A stretch of 6,880 nt of DNA from JBEKCP01 sp050014815 (lineage in GTDB: Bacteria; Planctomycetota; Planctomycetia; Pirellulales; Thermoguttaceae): the NCBI GenBank assembly GCA_050014815.1, contig JBEKCP010000477.1, positions 1 to 6,880 of the forward strand, read 5' to 3'. Positions 1 to 4,873 of the stretch are shown here, one piece after another. The notes under the pieces were generated by a model that saw only the letters and a list, made by a program, of their open reading frames with translations, had not been told where the DNA came from and ran no database searches. The position numbers and the translations under genes are program-made. Each line of letters starts with the position of its first letter. The stretch's first letter is position 1.

Positions 1-128
1 CGTCCCGTGACGGCCGCCACCGTGCAGCGCCCGGCGACTTGGAGGGAAAAATGGGCAAGCTGCCGGCAATCTGGAGAAAGTTCGGCCCTGGTGGCCTAAC
101 AATTGTGATTTGCGGCACTAGTGAGACG
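1..128 (+). ncRNA. Candidate structured RNA upstream of the cyclo-ligase gene (6S-like?)
   Basis: The two ends of this segment are complementary. Positions 1-17 face 112-128 in register with 13 of 17 pairs, including CGTC/GACG at the outside and GCCGC/GCGGC at the inside. Inside lies a stem of CCG-GCAGC-GCCC (20-32, one bulged T) with GGGC-aa-GCTGC-CGG (53-66), and a hairpin GTT-c-GGCC / GGCC-t-AAC at 80-100. An alternative pairing joins GCCACC (16-21) to GGTGGC (90-95). The stretch has lower third-position GC than the real coding region. In many bacteria 6S RNA (ssrS) sits directly upstream of the 5-formyltetrahydrofolate cyclo-ligase gene, and a 3'-strand hairpin followed by GCGGC also occurs in E. 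coli 6S. However, the 5' bubble strand is very short and the total length is below the usual 150-200 nt. It could instead be a cis leader or chance. The 5' end may lie outside the window. Confidence 0.3.
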
Positions 129-154
129 TTTCCCAGCGCGAAACGTCGCGTTTC
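125..154 (+). promoter_or_regulatory. Two mutually exclusive small hairpins before the cyclo-ligase start
   Basis: GACGTTT (125-131) can pair with AAACGTC (141-147) around a 9-nt loop. The same AAACG can instead pair downstream, GAAACG (140-145) with CGTTTC (149-154). The two hairpins share bases and cannot form together, as in attenuator-like switches. They lie 20-50 nt before the preferred ATG at 174. No T-tract follows, so a rho-independent terminator is not supported. A regulatory role is inference only. Confidence 0.25.
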
Positions 155-173
155 AGCCCGCGCAAGCCGTATT

Positions 174-803
174 ATGGACGAGCTCGACGGAGCCCAGAGG
201 CAACAGAAGCACGAGATACGCCGGTCGGCACGTGCCCGACGCGGTCGGCAGCCGGACCCGGAATCGGTCAGCCTCCGGATTTTCGACCGGCTCGTCCAAA
301 TGCCGGAATACCTGGCCTCGCGGACGCTCCTGACGTATATGAGCTTCCACAGCGAGGTTTCGACGCGGCAATTCCTGGCCGCCGCCCGCGCCGATGGAAA
401 ACGCCTGGCGGTTCCCTACTGCGTCGGCGACCGCCTGGAGTTGTTCCGGCTCCAGGATGGCGACGAGTTGGCCCCCGGCACCCTCGGTATTCTTGAGCCG
501 AGGCAGGAGCTTCGCGGGCGGGCGGACCGCCGTCTGGACCTCGGGGAACTGGACTTGATCGTCGTTCCAGGCCTGGCCTTCGACCTCCAGTGTGGGCGGA
601 TCGGCTACGGCAAGGGCTATTACGATCGGCTGCTCCGGCAAATCTCGCCGGAAACTGCCGCGGTCGGCGTAGCCTTTCACTGCCAGATCTTTCGGGAGGT
701 TCCGGTCCTGGCCTATGACGTCCGCGTGGACAAGGTGGTTACGGAGACGGACGTGTACGAGCGGTCGCGGCCGCGGTTTGACGGAACCGTGATATGGGTG
801 TAG
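174..803 (+). CDS. 5-formyltetrahydrofolate cyclo-ligase (5,10-methenyl-THF synthetase), 209 aa
   Basis: This cytosolic enzyme uses ATP and Mg2+ to convert 5-formyl-THF to 5,10-methenyl-THF, returning the storage folate to the one-carbon pool. Visible family features are a basic N-terminal helix (residues 12-25, K/R-rich); the segment MSFHSEVSTRQF (56-67) matching the S-x-x-x-E-V-x-T element; LGILEP (104-109); DLIVVPGLAFD (127-137); the signature GRIGYGKGYYDRLL (141-154), which forms the ATP/folate site; and a C-terminal VDKVVTE (185-191). Length fits the usual 180-210 residues. The frame is open upstream, and an ATG at 51 has a good GGAGG site. The 41 residues it would add are unlike the family and their GC3 is about 55%, far below the rest of the gene, so ATG 174 is preferred although it has no clear Shine-Dalgarno. 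The symbol (ygfA/fau/MTHFS) varies, so none is given. Confidence 0.93.
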   Translation: MDELDGAQRQQKHEIRRSARARRGRQPDPESVSLRIFDRLVQMPEYLASRTLLTYMSFHSEVSTRQFLAAARADGKRLAVPYCVGDRLELFRLQDGDELAPGTLGILEPRQELRGRADRRLDLGELDLIVVPGLAFDLQCGRIGYGKGYYDRLLRQISPETAAVGVAFHCQIFREVPVLAYDVRVDKVVTETDVYERSRPRFDGTVIWV

Positions 804-805
804 GT

Positions 806-848
806 TATGCTTTAGCGTAACATGGTTCCATCGTTATGCTAAAGCATA
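806..848. repeat. Near-perfect AT-rich hairpin between cyclo-ligase and kinase genes
   Basis: Positions 806-821 pair with 833-848 over 16 positions with one G-T wobble (arms TATGCTTTAGC and GCTAAAGCATA). Four more pairs, ATGG (822-825) with CCAT (828-831), follow beyond a single bulged C at 832. It starts three bases after the cyclo-ligase stop and is clearly richer in A/T than its surroundings. It would fold strongly in RNA from either strand. There is no run of T directly after it, only TTGTTT at 855-860. It may end transcription, protect an mRNA 3' end, serve as a palindromic protein-binding site, or be a small dispersed palindrome. Confidence 0.8.
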
Positions 849-900
849 TCCTGCTTGTTTGCGGGTTAATGCCCCTCGAATATGGGGGCGAAAGCACATC

Positions 901-2409
901 ATGCCCGTCGGCTCGGTTGCAGACTTCCTGGCGGTGCTCGACAAGAGCAGGCTGTTGGGATCGGAGCAGATGGCCGGCGCCCAGCGCCTGGCCGAAGGCG
1001 CCGCCGACCCTGCCGCGCTTGCCAAGGCGATGGTGTGCGAGGGGCTGGTGAGCCGCTGGCAGGCCGCCCAGTTGCTGGCCGGGCGGGCCTCGTTCTTCCT
1101 CGGCAAGTACAAGCTGATCCAACTCCTGGGCCGCGGCGGGATGGGCAGCGTGTTCCTGGCCGAGCACGTCACCATGAACCGCCGGGTCGCCCTGAAGATC
1201 GTCCCCCGGCACATCGCCGACAATCGCGCATCGCTGGAGCGGTTCTTCGCCGAGGCGAGGGCCATCGCCGCGCTGGATCATCCCAACATCGTCCAGGCCT
1301 ACAGCGTCGACAACGAGTGCGACCGCTATTTCATCGTCATGGAGTACGTCGACGGCCAGGACCTCCAGCACATGGTCGAGGTCGAAGGCCCGCTGGGTTT
1401 CGACCGCGCCGCCGACTACATCCGGCAGGCGGCCAACGGGCTGGGCCACGCCCACCAGCGCAAAATGGTCCACTGCGACATCAAGCCCTCGAACCTGCTG
1501 GTCAATCCCCAGGGGGTGCTGAAGATCCTGGATATGGGTCTGGTGCGGTTGGGAGGTCCGCAGGAGGGCGCCGCCGTTCGTCCGGAAGACCAGGCGCTGG
1601 GCAGCGTGGATTACCTGGCCCCCGAGCAGGCCCTCGGCACGGCCGACTTCGATCACCGCGCCGACATCTACGCGCTGGGGTGTACTTTCTATTTTCTTTT
1701 GACGGGCCATCCGCCGTTTCCGGAGGGCACGCTGGCCCAGCGGATCGTGAAGCACCAGACGCAGGAGCCCCGCGACCTCCTCCAGGAACGGCCCGATACG
1801 CCCGACGAGCTGGCGGCGATCTGCCGGCGCATGATGGCCCGGCGGCCGGAGGATCGCTACCAGTCGGCTGGGGAAGTCAGCGGCTCGCTCCTGGCATGGC
1901 GGCCGGAGGCGCATGCGGCGGCGGCCGGCAATCCGCTCAAGGTCGTCCGGCATTCGGACGAGGAGATTTCCGCCGCGGACGCCGGATCGGGCGATTGGCT
2001 GAGCTACGTCACGGGGCCCTCGGTCGTCGATCGCCCCAAGAATCGCCCTGGGAGGCCGGAGGCAGCCGGCGGAGCCCCGGTCCGGGCGCCCGCGGCAGCC
2101 GCCGCGATGTATTTCGGATGGCTCGGCTGGTTCAATACTCCCCGGCGGAAGCTTCTCGGGGCCGCGGCTCGACCGCCCTGGCGGCGGCCGGCGCGCTCGT
2201 CTTCCTGCGATCCGGTCATTCCGCCGGGACGCCGGTGGTGCGTGCGATATCGGCCGATAACGGGAAGGCCAAGCCCCCGAGAGAAGAGAAGGTCAAGCCC
2301 CCGCCGGAGGAGCCGCCCGACGAGGCGCCCGAGAGCGTGCCGAACATCCAGCCGAAAGCCAAGGTGGAGCCGGAGCTGGCACCGAAGCCGGCACCGAAAC
2401 CCCCGGTAA
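901..2409 (+). CDS. Serine/threonine protein kinase, planctomycete type: N-terminal kinase part of a frameshifted gene
   Basis: This is the cytoplasmic kinase half of a membrane-anchored Hanks-type Ser/Thr kinase. From ATG 901, residues 1-65 form the helical segment that often precedes the kinase domain in planctomycetes (motif SRWQAAQLLAGR, 51-62). The kinase domain spans about 68-335: Gly-rich loop GRGGMG (77-82), ATP lysine K99 (VALKI), helix-C glutamate E118, catalytic loop HCDIKPSN (191-198) with base D193, metal-binding DMG (211-213), APE (240-242) and D255 in DIYALG. The catalytic loop has HCD rather than HRD, so this is a non-RD kinase. The frame stays protein-like to about nt 2160 (residue 420); after that the translation to 2409 is arginine-rich and looks out of frame, while the true continuation lies in the frame of the next entry. 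ATG 901 was chosen over TTG 859 because family similarity starts there and GGGGGC lies about 11 nt upstream. Confidence 0.93.
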   Translation: MPVGSVADFLAVLDKSRLLGSEQMAGAQRLAEGAADPAALAKAMVCEGLVSRWQAAQLLAGRASFFLGKYKLIQLLGRGGMGSVFLAEHVTMNRRVALKIVPRHIADNRASLERFFAEARAIAALDHPNIVQAYSVDNECDRYFIVMEYVDGQDLQHMVEVEGPLGFDRAADYIRQAANGLGHAHQRKMVHCDIKPSNLLVNPQGVLKILDMGLVRLGGPQEGAAVRPEDQALGSVDYLAPEQALGTADFDHRADIYALGCTFYFLLTGHPPFPEGTLAQRIVKHQTQEPRDLLQERPDTPDELAAICRRMMARRPEDRYQSAGEVSGSLLAWRPEAHAAAAGNPLKVVRHSDEEISAADAGSGDWLSYVTGPSVVDRPKNRPGRPEAAGGAPVRAPAAAAAMYFGWLGWFNTPRRKLLGAAARPPWRRPARSSSCDPVIPPGRRWCVRYRPITGRPSPREKRRSSPRRRSRPTRRPRACRTSSRKPRWSRSWHRSRHRNPR

Positions 2410-3530
2410 AGGTGGAGCCCAAGCACGAAACGAAACCCCGGCCCAAGGAGAACCCCAAGCCGGCGAAGAAGCCTGCCTCCCTGAGCGGTCTGGCGGCCTC
2501 GGTCGATCTGCCGATCATCGCCTCCCGGGACCCGCAAGCGGCCACCCAGCCGGTCTCGTTCGGCAAGATCGAGGCCGACCCCAGTGCCGCCTTCGAGGTG
2601 AAGCTGCTCGGCGGCGAAACGGCCGCCAAGGGCAGCCCGCGGTTCGACCTCCGGCCGGCGGCCGACGGCGAGGCCCCGGGATGGTACGTTTCGAGCGGGC
2701 CGAAGGACGAGGCGACCAAGATCGCCCGCGTCTGGCGCGACGTCTCCGAAATGAAGTTCCAATGGCTGGATGATGCCGCCGACCGCAACGACAATTATCT
2801 GCGCAACTGCGGACTGTCCTTCTCCTGCGACGGCCAGAACCACGTGACGGCCCTCAGCAAGCCGGTGAAGGCCCCGCCGCTGGTGATCGACCTTAAGAAA
2901 GGAACCGCGGAGGTCCGCCTGTCGCGCGAGTACCCGCCGGATTTCAGCCAGGTCCGTCTGAAAATCCTCGTCCTGGACAAGGCGTTTCCCGCCCACGCGC
3001 TGAAGATCGACGAGGGCTCGGGCCGCAACCCGCGCCCCCACGGAGGCAAGGGGAAGGGCACTGCGGCGGGCGGCGCCGGCGACACCCTGACGGGACGGGG
3101 AGCCGTGATGATCCGTCTGACGAAGGAGAAGGCCCCGCCCGCCGGACTCCGCATCCGTTTCGACATGAGGCCGCCCCACCTCGTGTTGCACATGGATGCG
3201 GTCTGCCAGGTCGCAGGCCAAGGCGGGCCGCTCAACGACACGAGGCTGCGGTCCCTGGAGGCGCAGGTCCAGACCATGGAAGCCGCCGCGCAAGCGATGA
3301 AAACCAAGTCGAAGACCTCGCTGCCGCACGGGACGGACGACAACATCAAGGCGTTCAAGGAGGGCGTCGCAGCCCTCCAGGGCCTGACCAACGACATCAA
3401 CCAGAAGAAGATCGACTACCGGATCTTCGTGCCCCTGACCAGGCCGGAGGAGACCCCGCAGTACGACCTCGTCCTATTCCAGACGACGGACGAATCGGAA
3501 GCCGAACCGAAGAAACACTTGAAGAAATAG
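2118..3530 (+). CDS. C-terminal part of the frameshifted kinase: membrane helix, Pro/Lys-rich linker and unrecognised extracytoplasmic domain
   Basis: This frame continues the kinase gene after a single-base frame change. Read from ATG 2118 it gives 470 residues, but the sensible junction is near 2160-2170: inserting one G at the GG of 2166-2167 joins RRKLLGAA to GSTALAAAGALVFLRSG as one continuous membrane helix and gives a protein of about 876 residues. Residues below count from 2118. After the helix (about 17-31) comes a linker rich in Pro, Lys and Glu (51-119), as expected for a wall- or periplasm-spanning stalk. Then follow an apparently globular region (120-365) with alternating hydrophobic strands and a Gly/Lys-rich loop (300-320), a helical Gln/Ala/Glu-rich stretch (373-430), and a charged tail EAEPKKHLKK. 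I recognise no family such as PASTA, WD40 or TPR. It is likely a sensor or scaffold outside the membrane. A separate gene starting at 2118 is possible but less likely. Confidence 0.75.
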   Translation: MARLVQYSPAEASRGRGSTALAAAGALVFLRSGHSAGTPVVRAISADNGKAKPPREEKVKPPPEEPPDEAPESVPNIQPKAKVEPELAPKPAPKPPVKVEPKHETKPRPKENPKPAKKPASLSGLAASVDLPIIASRDPQAATQPVSFGKIEADPSAAFEVKLLGGETAAKGSPRFDLRPAADGEAPGWYVSSGPKDEATKIARVWRDVSEMKFQWLDDAADRNDNYLRNCGLSFSCDGQNHVTALSKPVKAPPLVIDLKKGTAEVRLSREYPPDFSQVRLKILVLDKAFPAHALKIDEGSGRNPRPHGGKGKGTAAGGAGDTLTGRGAVMIRLTKEKAPPAGLRIRFDMRPPHLVLHMDAVCQVAGQGGPLNDTRLRSLEAQVQTMEAAAQAMKTKSKTSLPHGTDDNIKAFKEGVAALQGLTNDINQKKIDYRIFVPLTRPEETPQYDLVLFQTTDESEAEPKKHLKK

Positions 3531-3579
3531 AAGGGAAGGCGGAAGGTGGAAGGCCACCCGGAGGGTACCCGGCGGAACA

Positions 3580-3659
3580 GACAGGGAGACAGGGAGACAG
3601 GGAGACAAGGAGTTCGTAACATACTCCCAGTCTCCTTGTCTCCCGGTCTCCTTGTCTCC
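3580..3659. repeat. Inverted tandem-repeat element (GACAGGGA units and their complement)
   Basis: The left arm has three GACAGGGA units (3580-3603) followed by GACAAGGA (3604-3611). The right arm at 3632-3659 is the reverse complement of 3585-3612 at 26 of 28 positions and contains CTCCTTGTCTCC twice (3632-3643, 3648-3659). The loop is 19 nt (3613-3631). The adjoining 3535-3570 is G/A-rich, with GGTGG/CCACC (3545-3558) and the palindrome GGGTACCC (3563-3570). The block fills the gap between the kinase and HEAT genes. From memory, similar low-complexity repeats are scattered in planctomycete genomes and show up in predicted proteins as GDKETGRQGD-like strings. Confidence 0.85.
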
Positions 3660-4637
3660 TTCATCCTTCATCCTTCATCCTTCATCCTTCTCTGGCTCGC
3701 CGTCGGGGCCGGTGCGCCGGCCCAGTCCCCGGCGACGTGGGAAGGCAAGACGCTCCCGCAGTGGATCGGCCAGTTGACCGCCGAGGACCTGGGCACCCGC
3801 TGGTACGCGATCTACGCCCTCGGGCAGCTTGGCCCCGAGGCGGCCGACGCCGTCGAACCGCTCCAGAAGGTCCTGGCGAAGCGTTCCGAGCAGGAGTATG
3901 TCCGCGGCACGGCCGCTTGGGCCCTGGGCCGCATCGGCCCGGCCGCCGCGCCGGCGGTGCCCCTGTTGACCGAGGTGATGCACTCCAAGGGGCACGTCTC
4001 CGTCCGGCGCAACGCGAACGAGGCCCTCGGCAACCTGGGGGCGGCCGCCAAGCCCGCCGTGCCGGAACTCCTCAAGGCCCTCGCCGACGAGGATGCGACC
4101 ACCCGCGTCACCGCGGCCGTGGCGCTTTGGAAGATCGAGCATAGTCCGGAGGCAGTCGACGCCCTCCTCGACATGCTCCGCCGCGGGAAGGCCCCGGCGC
4201 CCTACGAGGCGGCCATTGCGTTGGGCACGTTGGACGCCGAGCCGGCGAAGGTCGCGCGGGCGCTGGTCGAGGCGTTTCATGCCCCCGACCCGGACGTTCG
4301 CCGTGCAGCGGCCCGGTCGGTCGGCCAGATCGGCCGGCCGGCCTTGCCCGAATTGAAGAACGCCCTGGCGGACTCCAGCGAGGAGGTCCGCCGCCTGGCG
4401 GCCGAGGCGCTGGGGTGGATGGGGCCGGCGGCCGTGCCGCCGCTGGTGGCCGTTCTCAAGAATGAGAGTCCGGCGGCCCGTCGCGCCGCGGCCCGGGCCC
4501 TGGGTCGTTTGGGCCCGGCGGCCAAGGCGGCCGAGCCGGACCTGGTCGAGGCCGTCAACGATCCCGACGAAGACGTCCGGGCGGCCGCCGCAGCAGCGCT
4601 GCGCACGGTCCGCGCGGAGGGTGCGCGCGGACCGTAG
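3636..4637 (+). CDS. Secreted HEAT-repeat protein, about 333 aa
   Basis: An exported all-helical scaffold protein built from HEAT (PBS-lyase-like) repeats, which normally mediate protein-protein contacts; no catalytic domain is seen. Read from TTG 3636, residues 8-24 are hydrophobic and end in AGAPA/Q (cut after about residue 29), a Sec-type signal peptide. Mature sequence opens with TWEGKTLPQWIGQL (34-47). Eight or nine repeats follow at about 30-37 residues each, with recurring R-x-x-A-x-x-A-L-G-x-L/I/M-G-P-A cores near 55, 90, 124, 157, 188, 222, 251, 282 and 314. The start is uncertain: the frame is open back to GTG 3546, but 3546-3635 translates a DNA repeat. A tandem repeat also encodes part of the signal peptide. 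The original start codon may have been displaced. It lies about 105 bp after the kinase gene on the same strand, so co-transcription is possible. Confidence 0.85.
   Translation: MSPGLLVSFILHPSSFILLWLAVGAGAPAQSPATWEGKTLPQWIGQLTAEDLGTRWYAIYALGQLGPEAADAVEPLQKVLAKRSEQEYVRGTAAWALGRIGPAAAPAVPLLTEVMHSKGHVSVRRNANEALGNLGAAAKPAVPELLKALADEDATTRVTAAVALWKIEHSPEAVDALLDMLRRGKAPAPYEAAIALGTLDAEPAKVARALVEAFHAPDPDVRRAAARSVGQIGRPALPELKNALADSSEEVRRLAAEALGWMGPAAVPPLVAVLKNESPAARRAAARALGRLGPAAKAAEPDLVEAVNDPDEDVRAAAAAALRTVRAEGARGP
3660..3690 (+). repeat. TTCATCC tandem heptamers inside the HEAT-gene signal peptide
   Basis: Four exact copies of TTCATCC (3660-3687) plus a partial TTC directly follow the inverted repeat. 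Since 7 is not a multiple of 3, the reading frame cycles and encodes FILHPSS FIL before the ordinary sequence LWLAVGAGAPAQ. The repeat is therefore translated as part of the hydrophobic core of the export signal. Copy number change in units other than three would shift the frame of the downstream gene. Confidence 0.9.
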
Positions 4638-4660
4638 GACGCGAAAGACCCAACTTCAAA

Positions 4661-4732
4661 GTCCACCTGCTCCCACGTGTTCCACAGGAGCACGCCCTTC
4701 ACGCGGCTGTCGCGGAAAGGGGGGCAATACCG
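4661..4732 (-). pseudogene. Relic of the C-terminus of an FAD-dependent pyridine-nucleotide oxidoreductase
   Basis: On the minus strand, codons from 4732 down to 4661 read RYCPPF-RDSRVKGVLLWNTW-EQVD. The pattern Y-x-x-x-F-R-D-x-R-V-x-G-V-L-L-W-N-x-W-x-x-V-D closely resembles the end of the C-terminal dimerisation domain of AIF/putidaredoxin-reductase-like flavoproteins (typical wording RDGRVRGVLLWN, then V/M-D-A-A-R). No FAD- or NAD-binding motifs lie nearby: upstream on this strand is the palindromic repeat block, and downstream the frame runs into the 3' end of the HEAT gene. It is thus a short orphaned fragment. The match is by eye and covers only about 24 residues, so chance is possible. 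Confidence 0.45.
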
Positions 4733-4753
4733 TGCGCGGGGTGTAGTGATACG

Positions 4754-4859
4754 TTTCCGAAGGTCCGCCTTTCCGAAGGTCCCCCTTCATTGACGGCGGG
4801 CGCCGTCGAAAGTACCATGAAGGGACCCTTGCGGTTCCCGTCTTACGGTCCCCTGGTAC
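4754..4859. repeat. Direct repeat and overlapping palindromes upstream of the hydrolase-like gene
   Basis: TTTCCGAAGGTCC occurs twice, at 4754-4766 and 4770-4782 (16-bp period). Next comes CCCTTCAT (4783-4790) with its complement ATGAAGGG (4817-4824), enclosing the perfect stem GACGGC-gggc-GCCGTC (4792-4807). Overlapping this, GTACCA (4812-4817) pairs with TGGTAC (4854-4859) and GGGACC (4822-4827) with GGTCCC (4847-4852). The second structure uses the ATGAAGGG arm of the first, so they exclude each other. The block ends 15 bp before the preferred start at 4874 and would lie in its leader. It may be a dispersed repeat element or a leader switch. Confidence 0.75.
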
Positions 4860-4873
4860 AAGGTCGGCGAGCC

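Noticed and set aside
806..860. Rho-independent terminator
   Set aside because: The stem is strong but AT-rich and lacks a following T-run; only TTGTTT appears some bases away. Kept as an inverted repeat.
805..1953. 382-codon open frame on the minus strand
   Set aside because: It lies antisense to the kinase domain, whose motifs are unambiguous. The translation is His/Pro/Arg/Gly-rich without domain pattern, as expected for the complement of GC-rich coding DNA.
882..2117. Upstream open part of the frame that carries the kinase C-terminal half
   Set aside because: Before about 2160 this frame is Arg/Gly/Pro-rich and overlaps the true kinase frame. It is open only because stop codons are rare at this GC content.
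2155..2175. Programmed -1 ribosomal frameshifting
   Set aside because: No slippery heptamer and no clear stimulatory stem directly downstream; a missing base gives a cleaner explanation.
2004..3329. 441-codon open frame on the minus strand
   Set aside because: Arg/Gly/Leu-rich antisense shadow of the kinase C-terminal half; no motif, and it spans two frames of one real gene.
3580..3690. CRISPR array
   Set aside because: Units of 7-8 bp are directly adjacent with no spacers, and no cas genes are present.
4790..4873. N-terminal extension of the hydrolase-like protein
   Set aside because: The extension covers the palindrome block and would place about 28 non-signal residues before a clear signal peptide.
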